Below are positions 13,572 to 24,949 of a stretch of 64,000 nucleotides of DNA, piece after piece (positions within the stretch are counted from its first letter, which is position 1; the number at the start of each line of letters is the position of its first letter). The notes under the pieces were generated by a model, which did not search any database, had not been told where the DNA came from, and saw nothing but the letters and a program-made list of their open reading frames with translations. The DNA comes from Trichostrongylus colubriformis (lineage: Eukaryota > Nematoda > Chromadorea > Rhabditida > Trichostrongylidae), in assembly GCA_963978905.1 (NCBI GenBank), contig OZ022261.1:12835992-12899991 (forward strand), in the 5' to 3' direction. A program made the translations under genes and the position numbers.

Positions 13572-14117
13572 TTAGGTTGTTCGGAAAGAAATGCGTGTTT
13601 TTTTGTCCATCTATTTCTCTTCTACTACAGAAGATTTTGTAAAACAGTTTTGTCTGTTAGAAAGAGAATTTTATTGCGCATCATTTGAAATACTTTTGTC
13701 TATATCTACTTGTTTTTTTTTTTCGAAGAAAAAATTCAAAAAAGAATTTCAATTTTTTTTTCAAAGTTTTGAAAAAAAAATTTCAAAAAAATGCAAGATT
13801 CAATGCAATAAGCGGTAAATATTTGTCGCCATGCGTATAATGTTTGCAGAAAGATTTGGCTGTATAAAGTGTCGGGCAACGTTCCAGCGTTTAAAAAACG
13901 GTAATGAAAGCTTGGATGACGAAGAACATGGAAGTCGGCCTCAAGTCGTTGAAACTTTTTTTTTCTTTGAAAAAAACCAAGTAGACATAGACAAAGATAT
14001 ATGAAAAGATGCACAATAAGAATCTCTTTCTAATAGATTGAACTGTTTTGAAGAATCTTTTATAGTAGGAGAGAAAAATGGACAAATTTAACGCGCATTT
14101 CTTTCCAAACAACCTAA
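13572..14117 (+). mobile_element. Fold-back mariner relict with transposase fragment
   Basis: A 546 bp element bounded by TA (13570-13571 and 14118-14119) with termini TTAGGTTGTTCGGAAAGAAA and ..TTTCTTTCCAAACAACCTAA, typical of mariner. The inverted arms extend about 160 bp inwards. Between them, at about 13880-13950 on the plus strand, is a remnant reading FQRFKNGNESLDDEEHG, matching the N-terminal helix-turn-helix region of mariner transposases. The DDD catalytic domain is absent. Confidence 0.85.
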
Positions 14118-14949
14118 TATTTACATTAAGAACGTAATTGGTGAGGAAATGTTGCTGAGCCCATGTGGTGAAAATGGCACCGTTTCATAGGAATTATTCA
14201 TAATCAGCGCCTCGGATAACCCCTACAGACGAAGTTTCAGCGAAATTCTTTTTTCTGCTCGTTCGTAATTCCGTAATTTCTGGAGTGGTGGAAGTCGAAC
14301 AGTAGTTATCCCCCTGTGGATCACTCGAAGCGCTGAACTCTTGGATATAATCCACTTTGATTTGCTAACAGAGAGTTAATGTCAACCGCGCTAAGGAAGT
14401 GAAACAAGGTTTTTCACCAAATTCGCTTCAAATCTACCCAGAGAAGATAATTAAGGCCTAATCATGATCTAGGAGACAATTTGAGTAGTGGCGAAGCGGT
14501 GACCCAAGAGAATGAGGATTTTTGCTTAAGTCGAGGAATGCAGGAGAAGGAAGAAGCTCGGACATGGATTCACGAAGTAAAACCCCTTTTTTCGCGAGCC
14601 CCTTCCGCGGTCCTTTGGCATATGAAGAAATCTTTACCCGTTGGCTGACATATCCTTCTTCACGAAAGTGACACTTAACGACATCTATTTCAGAAACGGA
14701 GGGATCATGATCAGGGGCCTGAGTGATCCGTGTGCGTGAGCCTTTAACGGTTCTGATGCAAAAACTTTGCCTCAGTTTGACGCACGAGATTATGAGTGCT
14801 CAGCGCAGAGTGCACCATACTGAGGGAGGTGATAGTTCCGGCACCATTCAACTGTCTCTACCTCAGAAAATGAATTTGCAGAAACTTCGCCTATGGAAGT
14901 TATCCGGGATGCTAAACACGACTATCACCGCCGCTTTTAGCCGCAGGGC

Positions 14950-15430
14950 CAGAAGCACCTAGTAGGTGCAGCGACGTTTTTCAGTAAATTTGTGTGAAAC
15001 CCGCATATAGGGATAACCCAGTGTCCTGACCACAAATGCAACACCCACTTCAAACGCCGACGTCGATTAGCGCAATTGCGGACAAAAATTATGCTTAAAA
15101 TGATTGTGATATTGGTGATCAGGACACTCAATTACACTTGCATGGAAGTTTCGATGCCAGTGTGCTCGACGACTAGCTGAAAAATTTGCCTAAGCTCAGA
15201 GGAGCGAAGTGAATCCCTCACTCCATCAACCAGACTTGAACATGAACATGATCGACCGTATGCAGCTAACCGACGCCGACGTTTAAATCGAGTGTCATCA
15301 TATTCGTGATCACCATCCAAAATCACCCTAATGGGGGAAGTATCAGCGGATTTGGCGAAAAGAAGTTGTTGCACTGGTTCGGTGCATTTGCGTCACGGAG
15401 GTCATATTCGTGACCATTATCCCATATACC
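14950..15430. repeat. Member of the 'GGTGCTGATCACGA' dispersed repeat family
   Basis: Carries inverted matches to the 51.06-51.78 kb element, including a 'GTGATCAGGACACTCAATTAC' type motif and GGTGCATTTGCG. It is degenerate, without clear ends. The flanking stretch 14120-14950 holds nothing I can identify. Confidence 0.4.
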
Positions 15431-15462
15431 ACCAAGTCTACGATTCTACCAAAGTTACTTTT

Positions 15463-16405
15463 TTGAACAACCGCGGTTGTGGTGCAGCTACAGCTAAATA
15501 GCACCGAAGACTTCAATTCTTTACCCGACTGGTGGTTTTTGCTTGATAGCGTACAATGCCGCCGAAAGATCATACACTTACAAGGACGATGAAATTTAGA
15601 AAAAATGAACACGCTTCTAAATCATCTACTAGGGAAAAAAGAAGCTAGATAGTCAAAAGAAGCTGGGTGGAGCTATCGTTGCGACCCAGACAACTACCGT
15701 ACTTCACGCCTAGTTTTATTGGCCACGTATCTACGCTTATATTTGCCTGTAAGCCTCGCGAATATGATGAATCTTTGACCAACCGCGATTTGTGGTGCAG
15801 TTACCGCTGGATAGTACCAAGGATTTCAGTTCTTTACACAATCGGTAGTTTTTTGCTTGATAGCGAGCAATGTCGCCCATAGATCAAACAAATGCACTTA
15901 AAAGGACGATGACATTCAAGAAAAATAAACACACTTCTAAATCACCTACTAGGAAGAAAGAAGAAGCGAAATATTTGAAAGCTGGGTAGAGCTTCCGCTG
16001 CGACCGAGACAACTACAGTACTTCACGCCTAATTTTATTGAGCATGTACTTCTGAGCTTGCATTTTGCCTGCAAGCCTCGCCAATATGATTCTTTGACCA
16101 ACCGCGGTTTGTGGTGCAGTTACAACTGAATAGTACCAAAGATTTCAATTCTTTACCCAACTGGTAGTTTTTTGCTTGATAGCGTACAATGCCGCCCATA
16201 GATCAAACAAATACACTTACAAGGACCATGAAATTTAGGAAAAATAAACACGCTTCTAAACCATCTACTAGGACGAAAGAAGAAGCGAAATATTTGAAAG
16301 CTGGATGGAGCTTCCGCTGCGACCGAGACAACTACCGTACTTCACGCCTAATTTTATTGAGCACGTACTTCCAAGCTTACATTTTGCCTGTAAGCCTCGC
16401 GAAGT
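15463..16405 (+). repeat. Tandem array, three ~310-bp units
   Basis: Units begin near 15463, 15773 and 16092 with variants of AACCGCGGTTTGTGGTGCAG. Each continues through TTGCTTGATAGCG, CATCTACTAGG, GCGACCGAGACAACTAC and TTTTGCCTGTAAGCCTCGCG. Units 2 and 3 are the closest pair; unit 1 carries small indels. No open frame persists across units, so this looks like a short satellite-like array. Confidence 0.8.
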
Positions 16406-17032
16406 AATGATGAACGACGAGACTACTAATACGCAAATTACTAAATATACCTAAATTACATTTAGGGTGTATATCGCAAGGTCAAAATTTCGCGCGGCCG
16501 CCCTCTGCGAGTGCGAATGGTTTTCTTAGAGTGTGACTGTGTACGTCTCCTTTGAAGTTTCAAGCCTAAAATTATTTATTAAATAGAATATGGTGATCGT
16601 GGAGCAGGGTCAAGCGTGGAGTCGAGGAATACTTCCAAAAAAAAACGACACCCCCCCCCCCTTCTTCAGATTCCGCTACTTCTGTGGCTTCTACCCAACC
16701 AGTGCGATTTCCACTAAGGAAATTAAGAGCCTATGGTAAACAAAAACACTTAGGCCAAACCAAGCTTCTAACAAAATAAAAGAAATAAACCTAACAAAAC
16801 TCAGTACTCATATTCCAAAACAAAAGCGTCTCAGATAAGAACCTAACATTGATTATATACCGAAACGAAAGCTTCGCCGACCATTGGTAATGTGCTCGTC
16901 GTCTGATGACCAAGGAGGAGGCTTGAAAGTCATGCAAGTTATGCGGCAGGGATAAAGGATGAAAGAACAAGAATAGGTGAGTTAGAAACCAAGTAAGAGC
17001 CATGTAATACGCTCGACTGCACCCCATCTGAT
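16406..17032. other. Intergenic, nothing recognised
   Basis: I see only a C-rich run near 16650 and no open frame with splice context. Confidence 0.4.
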
Positions 17033-17194
17033 GGGAGACGGTCGTTTGGCGCGGCCCCTTGGAGCTAATTTGCCAATGGGGCACTGCCAAAGCTCCTCCC
17101 CTAAAAAGGCTTAGGTTAATCTGGGAGAGTCCAGACGGCCCATGCGCCCCATTGGCAAATTAGCTGCAAGGGCCGCGCCAAACGACATACACCC
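17033..17194. mobile_element. Mutator-like MITE, copy 2, with 9-bp target duplication
   Basis: Same 162 bp element as 10784-10945, including termini GGGAGACGGTCGTTTGG and ..CCAAACGACATACACCC. The 9-mer CCATCTGAT is present directly on both sides (17024-17032 and 17195-17203). The TSD size and GGGTGTATGTC-type end fit a MULE-derived MITE. Confidence 0.9.
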
Positions 17195-17204
17195 CCATCT
17201 GATC

Positions 17205-18015
17205 GCCGCGTCGCTACTACGGTAGCGACGTGGCCATCAAATTGGGCGCGGTATCTTCTCCATATTAAATTGACATTCTTCGGATATTTGAAACTTCCCT
17301 TAGACTATACCTTCCAAAGTACTAAAAACCTGTTTTCTCAATAGCTTCCGGACCGATCTATTTACCGTTGGTTTCCCTAATGGTTGCTAGTTCTCGATAT
17401 GGGTATCAATTGAGAGAAATTCTGAAAAATTTTGAAGTGTTTCACTTCAAATGGTCGTAACTTCCTTCAAACTTAACCATATGGGTGCGGTCTTTTTGTC
17501 CGGGGTCTGCTAGGTTGCTGCTTCCAAAAGAATACCTTAACTATATCACACCTCCAAAATAAGAGATTGTCGAGGAAAATTTTTTTCGTCGTGTGTTTGT
17601 TACGCCTCTAGTACGCATCTTCTGCTATCACAAGGCCAACAAGAGGGCGGTTGGCCTCGGCTGGCCTCGTTTCGGGATGCGCTATGAATGAGGACTTCCT
17701 TTCCATTCTCAGTGAATACAGACGCCTTTTCGGTCCACATAGTGGCTCGCTAGCACCAGATCAAGTACTCGCAATCGTAGAGGATATGAAAGAAGTCCAC
17801 ATCAGCTAACTTCTCGCTTCCATCCCATAGTTTCTAGAGTATTCATCCATGGTGTTCCCCGTGGATACATAGATATCGCTTCTCACGGTTAATCAGTGAA
17901 TTTCGGAGGTGTCTCTGTACGTGGTTCCAGTGCCAGCGGACCAACGAAAGGGTTATTGGCAGTGGTCGGCTTTGTTGTGGATCGCGCCATGCCTGAGGTT
18001 TCTATGGTGATTATA
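17205..18015. other. Intergenic, no gene recognised
   Basis: No exon, tRNA or repeat with recognisable ends could be supported in this stretch. Confidence 0.4.
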
Positions 18016-18439
18016 GGAATCGTTCACGGAAAAATTAGCTTCCTTGTTACACATATATTTATGTTGTATTTGCCCAATAGGGCGGCATGCAAAGTTTCAC
18101 GCGAAAAAGTGAGAATTCGGCTAGTATACAGCTCCCCGAATTTTCGGCGGGGTGAGCGGGGCCTCCAAGTAAAAGCCGCGTCTCGTCGTCCACCGCGGTT
18201 GGAAACGGAGAGTGGGACTGTTTACGTAACTTCCTGTTCCCATAGTGCATCTCCGACCGCGGCGGACGATGGGGTGTGCACTTACTCGGAGGCCCCGCCC
18301 ACCCGGCCCAGGCTTTGTGGTGCTGTATCTTAGTCAGATGCACATTTTTTCGCGTGAAACTTTGCATGCGGCCCACATTAGGCAAATGCAACGTAGATAT
18401 AAGGGTGACAGAAAAACTCATTTTTCTGTGGACGATTCC
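18016..18439. mobile_element. Palindromic 424-bp element with long inverted arms
   Basis: The left end GGAATCGTTCACGGAAAAAT pairs with the right end (..GTGGACGATTCC), and the arms stay alignable for well over 100 bp, sharing GCATGCAAAGTTTCACGCG. The centre is GC-rich. Open frames on both strands here are by-products of the palindrome. Flanks (TTATA / TTTAA) do not give a clear target duplication, so the superfamily is unassigned. Confidence 0.75.
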
Positions 18440-18639
18440 TTTAAGTTGAATGAGTTTCGGGTTCAAACCCACTACGTCAATTTTATCACATCTTCCCCTT
18501 CACCTGGCTACCTCAACGGTCACCGCCTATCTCAACGAACCCCCCTCCCCTCCCAGCGAACCAAATCCGACCAACCCCCCACCCCCTGTCAAGGGTTCCT
18601 CGACGGAGGCTTGACCCTGGTGGCCGGAACCCACGATTT

Positions 18640-18790
18640 CATATCGAATCTTGGCATAGTGCCGTACTATACCATATTCGAATTTGAATTCCTGGGCTCG
18701 TGCCACGATCACCATACTGTAGTGTGATTGAGTCGAGCGTTTTGCGAACGACGCAAACAAGTAAAGTATGACTGTGCCCTAGGCAAATCG
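18640..18790 (+). repeat. Dispersed repeat, copy also at about 24510-24690
   Basis: Both copies contain AATTCCTG, GCTC, CACCATACTGTAGTGTG, GTCGAGC and GTAAAGTATGAC in the same order. The second copy runs into a PIF/Harbinger-type end (GACCGCGGCCTTA at 24676-24688). The function and class of the shared segment are unknown. Confidence 0.6.
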
Positions 18791-19039
18791 ACCTAGAAAA
18801 CACCCCTACCCCCCGCCCCCCCCCCCCATGTGCTGGAACGATGGTGCCCGCACGGCAATAGCGTGGCCCCCACCCGTGTCACATTGAACTTATGTAATGG
18901 ACATTGTTACTTCACAACCGCAGACGAACTCACTTCAAACCACAGCCGGCTGTCGTTGAGAACACCGCTGTCCCCTTTCAGTGGATGGCATCAGATGCCT
19001 TGACCCAACGGCACGAAGCCAATGGCGTCCTCAGCAATA

Positions 19040-21575
19040 AGAGAGACGGTGAAGAAGTTAGCTCGAATTGGGACTCTGAATGTGGGGTCGCTAACCGGCG
19101 AATCCCGGTAGGTTGCTGTCTTGATGCAATGAAGGAGCGTCGAAGTCGTGCCTTTGGAATACACGTGAAAAGGGGCTAAGGCAAGATCTAACGAAGGAGA
19201 CACCAAACAACGGCGTAGCCATAGCCGTAGCAGAGTCCCTCAAGAACTGTGTCTCGCAGTGGATAGGATCAACGACCGAATCATGCTAGATGCTGTAGGG
19301 ATAGACACGAAAAAGGGTACCGTGCACGCACAATAAACTGGTTGCCCAGAGGAAAAGACGCGTTCTATCTGAGCCTTGCTGAAGCCATCAGGGCGATTTC
19401 GAAAGACCATCTCACCGAAGCAGGCGACCACAATGGTCATGTCGGCAGTGACAGGAGAGGGCTGGAGAGAGTGCACGGAGCAGTGAGTCGGTACAAGGAA
19501 TGGAGGGAGATTGCTTGACTTGGTCACAATGACCTGACTATCTGTAGTACGTTCTTCGCGTAAAGAGAGACTCAGAAGGTAACCCATAGAAGCGGGAACG
19601 GCAAACGTAAATGGACCGTAATAGATGCGCTTGTAAGAAAGCCGTTCCTCAAATGTGTTAAGGAGATCAAGGTACCACCTGGTGAGGATTGGCCACCCAG
19701 CACAAGCCTCTCCTAGCGGACAATACATAACTTTTTAACTTTTTAAAAAAGACAAAGGAAGCTAACAAAGAGTTGAACGCAAGATACGAAGGTGGAAACT
19801 ACACAGGGTGGATTGGAATGACTATAAAGGGGGAGTCTTATGGTGCACAAAGGGAACACTGGCTGAACTCGAAGTATGTAGCTCTAGAGGAACTAAAGCG
19901 GCGTAACGCTGACACAGAGAGTTTCAGCATGTGATGAAACGGAAGAAGGAAACACACAAACGCTAGCAGGAACGCAAGCTCTGAAGACCTCACCGCCTAT
20001 AAAAGGCAAGAGGCTTGCCAACGCAACCGCAGCCAAAGCCAAGAAGCCGAGATAGTTGCCTTGTACGAGACGTTAGAGGGCATAAAGGTAGAGAAGTTCG
20101 CCTTCAGGCTGGCCAAAGCCAAATATCAAGCCACCCAAGACATCTTGGGGTAAAAACCGTAAAAAACAGCGCCATTGTCGTCTTAAGGAAGTCAATCGAT
20201 GTGAAAAGGAGGTGTCAAGAGTACTTCGATAAGCTTCTGAACAAGCCCGTAACGAAAGCCGAGAGAGTGAGACCATGGCTGGTCGAATCCTTTCTTGGAC
20301 CAATGGTGAGGTCTGTCGTATGCTAGGGAGGATGAAGACTGGGAAGGCGGTTAGTACAAATGAGTACCGATAGATGCATGGAAGGCGTTGGGAGAGTACG
20401 CGATGGAGGTTCACTCGATTCCTCAACACAGTTACTGCTAAAGGAAGTCCCTGTTGGGTGGAGGACTAGTACGATCGTTCCCATTTTCAGGCAGAAGGGT
20501 GGTACAAAGGCCTGTTTCAACGACCACGGGATCAAAATGACAGCGCCTACCATGAAACGGAATCAAGTCGATAGCGCCTACCATGAAGCTGTAGCAGAGG
20601 CTGATCGATTCTAGGCTGAGGAAACTCATCCCTATTTCCCAGGAGCGGTTCCTGTTCATGCCTGAAAAATCCACAGCCGACGCCACCCTCATCGCTAAGC
20701 AGGTGATGGTGATATATCGAGAGAAGCGGCGACCATGCTCCCCAACATTCCTTAATCTCGATGAGGCTTTCAACCGCCTCCCCAGGCTGGTGCTCTGGAA
20801 TATGTCGTAGTGAATACTCTTGGATGTAATAATGAAAGATCTCATGGAACAACCACTGAAGACCATGCTGTATGCAGGCAATATAGCACTGATAGCGGAC
20901 AGTAGAGAAAAGCTCCAAACAAAAGTACAGAAATGGCAAGACAGGCTGGCAGAGAATGGGGACCGGCTTAACGTCAAGAAGACCAATTTATAAGCAGCTG
21001 ATGGTACGGTGGATCAGGCGGTAAAGGCGCGGATAAACGCGGTATAGATAAAGTGGAGTGGGCCCACTAGAAATTCATGCGATCGGCGGTGGTCCAGGAC
21101 GCTCAAGGAAAGGTGTACTGACAATGGCGAAACCCGTAATGCTGAACGGGAGCGAATGCTTGCTCATAACAAAGATACATGAACGACAACCGCAAGCTGC
21201 TGAGATGAGGATGGTAAGAGTGGTATGCGGCTGGACGCGATTGGACAAGTTCAGTAACAAGGCGTGAGGTCGATCATGCAGACGACTCCTGTCTAGCTGA
21301 AGTTGAGGGAGCAGCGGCTGCGATGGTATGGACACGTGCGTAGAATATCAGAGATCACATTCTGAGAGAAGCACGGGAGTTCGGAGCGCAAGGCAAGCCA
21401 TTACGCGAAGCACCAAAAAAGGTGGAAGGACGTCATCAGGAGCGACCTCACCGAAATGAAGGTCACAACGTAGGCTGCCTCAGATAGGAACAAGTAGCGA
21501 CGTCTGATATGAACAGCGGGTCTTTTGAGGGGACACACACTAGGGAGAAGAAGAAGAAGAAGGGAAGTTGAGAAA
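19040..21575 (+). mobile_element. Degenerate RTE-clade non-LTR retrotransposon
   Basis: Plus-strand fragments follow the RTE order. An APE-type endonuclease start reads RIGTLNVGSLT at about 19055. RT fragments read FMPEKSTADATLIAKQVM at about 20655 and FLNLDEAFNRLPRLVLWN at about 20745. The catalytic box at 20871-20882 reads YAGN where active elements have YADD. Downstream are DRLAENGDRLNVKK and the conserved tail LREQRLRWYGHV at about 21300. The copy ends in a GAAGAA-type simple tail at 21545-21565, typical of RTE 3' ends. Many stops and frameshifts occur; the catalytic loss alone makes it inactive. Confidence 0.85.
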
Positions 21576-21770
21576 TGGGGCAAGTTCGTTTTTGATGACT
21601 ATGCACTCTTCCTTCCTATTCATTAGGGCTTCGAGCTCCAATCCAAAAGTCTTCTAAAGTTTTGCGCGCTTAGGTCAGCGATTCCCTCTACTGAATACAG
21701 CCACTTCAGACTTCACAATTTCATAACACTGCAATCGGTGAACTCGGAAGGTTCTCGAACCTGGATCTTT

Positions 21771-22535
21771 TCAGACCATCGATGTGCTCTTTGATTCTAA
21801 AACACAAAGGTCGTCAGGTTTCGCCAATGTATTCGTCCACACAAAGCTTACAAGCTGTTGGTCAAGGGATATGGGCGGGATTTCGACCACCCAAACTGCA
21901 TCATCAAGACCACACCTGCGCAGCGCGTCTTTAGCGGCCGAGCACATGGTATCGTTCATCGTTCACAGAGAGAGTGGAGAACGGTATCTTTCCGACTTCC
22001 TTACCCACAGGCCCATCTTGCTTCCTCTTGATTGGTCCAGACAGCGCCCAATCTTTGAAAGGATAGCCATTCGAGAGGGTTACCTTTCGTGCAAACTTCA
22101 AGGATTCTGCTTTTCCCGAGTGCCCGATGACATCCTTTCTGCTGTATCAAACATGTTTCTGCCCACCGCCCGTTTGGTTTTCAAGGGATGCGCCGACCAG
22201 ATATGGACCAATATATTTTTGCTGCTGGGTTTTCTAAACCATTTTGTTCGATAGAATCCACGTTCCTGCTGCAACTGCAGGTTGAGGAAAGGCAGCCAAT
22301 CATCTCTGGGTTTCTCTCGCATGAACTGGCTGTTCTTCGCTCCGTTACTGAGCATGAAGCAAGTGCCCGTTTCCTTCTGAGTCGAACAGATGATGAGTAG
22401 TCGACGACAGTACAGAACAGGTCGGCGTTCTAGTAGAGGTTTTCTTATCTTAGACATACAAGCTATGGCTAGAACTGGTGCTAACCTCTGCCCATGGCCA
22501 GTCCCCTGTCTGCCTTTGGTAGTTCCCATGCTATC
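21771..22535 (-). mobile_element. Penelope-like retroelement fragment, RT C-terminal half (dead)
   Basis: The minus strand reads HGQRLAPVLAIACMSKI, then LERRPVLYCR, then WLPFLNLQLQ, KWFRKPSSKNILVH, SAHPLKTKRAVGRNMF and GLDDAVWVVEIPPISL. This is the order of Penelope-like RT palm, thumb and linker. The family's DD-containing catalytic motif should follow YCR, but at 22391-22418 the frame reads RLLIIC, so the catalytic aspartates are lost. The GIY-YIG endonuclease is not found downstream. Two blocks are joined by a frameshift near 21960-22100. Confidence 0.8.
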
Positions 22536-24018
22536 CGAATATGGAGCAATCCCGAGTTAATCGGCGATCCGTGTTCGCTGAGAAGTGCAAAAGTCGACTC
22601 AAGGCATTATCGTTGAGTACGTGCATATAGAGAGGTCACGCAAAGATTCCATGACATGACTGTGCATGAATCTCGTTTTTCGGAGCAGATCAAGGAGCTT
22701 GGCTGTGTTGCTGAGAGGGGCAGGGATGAAGGGTGGTAGTTACTAGGAGTATTATATTTCAATTGTTTGCCATCGGTTGAAGTGTTTCAAAGTGTTATGT
22801 ATTCAAAGTATTTCTACACATTTCAGCTGCTGTCGCACTAAGGTGGGACATCCCACCAAGGACTAGCACGAAGGCCTAGGCAAAAATACATTGATTGTGT
22901 TTGCAAACTGACCACTCAGAGATGCCACAGCACCAGTCCATTGCGTCCTGAGCGGAATGGGGTGGTAATGCGAAAGTCCTTTAGCACCGGCTGCGACAGC
23001 CTGCGCCGATGGCGTCACGAGTGGGACGACGCAGAGCGAGACTTCGACCTAATGATATACACCCCCAATATTGAGTCCTGGAGCAAATGGCTTCTGAGAA
23101 TGCCCTTCAGTTCATGCTTTCATTCCAAGCATACGCGTAGCACTGCAGCATCCCTCCATCTTGTAATTCAACTCGATCCATGAAAGTTGTGTGCTCAGTG
23201 AGAATTTTCACGAACCGCTAGTTTTTCGAGCTCCCAACCATACAGAGTACATATGCTTATGTACGTTGTCACCCATATAAATGTAAGCCATCCCAGTGGC
23301 TGTGGGTACTGTTTGTATTCCGAAGATTTATCTCGCATAAGCTCTGCCAGTCTACACTGTGTGGCGGTTTAGTGGGTTTATCAGAGACGGAATAGATGAG
23401 ATAATGATATATGTCTTGCCTAATTAAGTAAGGGCGTGGGTGCTTCGCCCATGCTTCCCAAATGTGCGTATTTGCTTGTTCGAATACGCGTTTCCAAGAC
23501 TGGATATCCGCGTCCGTGGCTCCAGACTATGGAGCTGTGAAAAAGAGGTAGGGGTATCCGAGCACCATTTTTGTGTAGCTCACGGTTGATTACCGAGGGA
23601 CTCGTAGAGCGAGGAACGCGAGGAACATTCTGTGGTGAAGCGCAGTTTTCATTGACCTTACCCACTCTGTCCGTTTCTGCTCTCGCCTAAATTTGCGATT
23701 ACATGGGAGCTCGCCTTTTTTCTTGCTATTTTTCCCTTCTAGAGAGAGAGAGTGAGAGAGAGGAGAGGAAAGACTCCCTTCCTCGTGGGAATTCTCTTGG
23801 GCAACGAGTTGTTCTGGATACTCGTGGACCCATTCCACGTTTGAACTCGTTACAAGTGTCCACCATTTCCGTGAGACAATGTCATTCCATGACAGAAATA
23901 CTGGTGGTGTTAACATTGCTCGTTATTTGCGATGCCATTATTGACCCCTTGTCGTACTTTGCGGGACCAAATAGTGTTTCATGAAGGTGTCTCAGTGATT
24001 AATTTGGACTCAACACTA
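22536..24018. other. Intergenic, repeat-like, no gene recognised
   Basis: Open frames at 22941-23183 (+) and 23420-23916 (-) have no domain or splice support. The segment 23360-23403 (GTGGCGGTTTAGTGGG...GAATAGATGAGATA) recurs downstream of the tRNA-like sequence at 24098-24140, so part of this stretch is a dispersed repeat. Confidence 0.4.
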
Positions 24019-24089
24019 GCATCGGTGGTTCAGTGGTAGAATGCTCGCCTGCCACGCGAGCGGCCCAGACTCGACTCCCGGCCGATGCA
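24019..24089 (+). tRNA. tRNA-Gly (GCC)-like sequence, probably non-functional
   Basis: The acceptor stem GCATCGG/CCGATGC pairs perfectly, with discriminator A. The D arm and A box (TGGTTCAGTGG) are intact, and the anticodon loop carries GCC in CTGCCACG. The T arm is abnormal: CCAGA CTCGACT CCCGG has two mismatched stem positions, and the T loop begins C where TTCGA is expected, damaging the B box (GACTCGACTCC instead of GGTTCGANNCC). I therefore call it a tRNA pseudogene or tRNA-derived repeat head. Confidence 0.75.
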
Positions 24090-24097
24090 CCATAAAT

Positions 24098-24140
24098 GTG
24101 GCGCTTTAGTCGGTTTACCTGAAACAGAATAGATGAGATA
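24098..24140 (+). repeat. Repeat tail joined to the tRNA-like head
   Basis: GTGGCGCTTTAGTCGG...GAATAGATGAGATA closely matches 23360-23403. Together with 24019-24089 this has the head-plus-tail arrangement of a tRNA-derived SINE, although only one head is present in the window. Confidence 0.5.
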
Positions 24141-24949
24141 TATTTATCTGATAACCGTAAGGAAAAGAAGCATCGTCTTGCTCGTGACGTGGGACAATAA
24201 GCGATTGAGGTCCACTATCTTGTGGGGCCGTTGACTTTGTGGATCATAAGTACGCACGCCCGTATAGAGAGCGTCGTCTCAGACAGCGAGACGTGATACA
24301 CGACGATACTGTGCTGATGATTTTCAAAAAAGTATAGGCATAAATACGGTATGAGCTTCCCCTTTTTTTGGGACGATACTGCGTAACGCACGACTGAACA
24401 TTTGATAGTTCGCCTTCAGCGGGAAATTCGGCTTAGAAACGTTTCATGTACACCCTCGGAGATGGCATGTAAGGTTACGTCGGATACCAGCTCATTCATT
24501 CTTCACTGAACCCTTTGGCGCTTATATTCCAATTTCAATTCCTGAGCTCTCGCCAAGTACACCATACTGTAGTGTGGTTGGGTCGAGCATTTGCAAACGG
24601 CGCGCGTTATCAGATTGACGCCGTCGCCTGCGACAGGCACATGATTGCGTCAGTTGACGCAGATACGTAAAGTATGACCGCGGCCTTACTTATTTAGCTA
24701 TGCACTACCACCTGACCTTTACGAACTGTCTTTCATGTGTTGGGTTGGTACATTATTAATGCAGCGTTGTTCAATAATGTTATTCAGCGAAAACAATAAT
24801 AAAATTTAGCAAACGCGTGATTAAATGATTTTTGGGAGCGTTTGCCATCGCAATCGTGGATTGCTTCCCATTTATTAGTTGACAAAACGTCCATTTCCGC
24901 TATAGATAGATGTGACAATAAAAAGCCGCATTAATTATGCACAAACCCT
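24141..24949. other. Intergenic with a PIF/Harbinger-type right end
   Basis: The end GACCGCGGCC plus TTA at 24676-24688 matches the termini of the MITEs at 26572, 30574 and 46757. The corresponding left end could not be placed. No gene is seen. Confidence 0.45.

Noticed and set aside
13591..13818. Phe/Lys-rich 75-aa frame as a small gene
   Set aside because: It lies inside the inverted arm and T/A runs of the mariner relict.
17896..18727. Overlapping 137-160 aa frames on both strands as protein genes
   Set aside because: They fall on a 424-bp palindromic element and its flank; open frames on both strands are expected from the inverted repeat.
19240..19728. 162-aa minus-strand frame as a gene
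   Set aside because: It is the antisense of decayed RTE retrotransposon sequence with matching plus-strand motifs before and after it.
23360..23403. Second tRNA-headed copy of the possible SINE
   Set aside because: Only the tail matches; no tRNA-like head was found upstream of it.
24019..24089. Functional tRNA-Gly gene
   Set aside because: Changes in the T stem and T loop remove the B-box consensus, so transcription and folding are doubtful.
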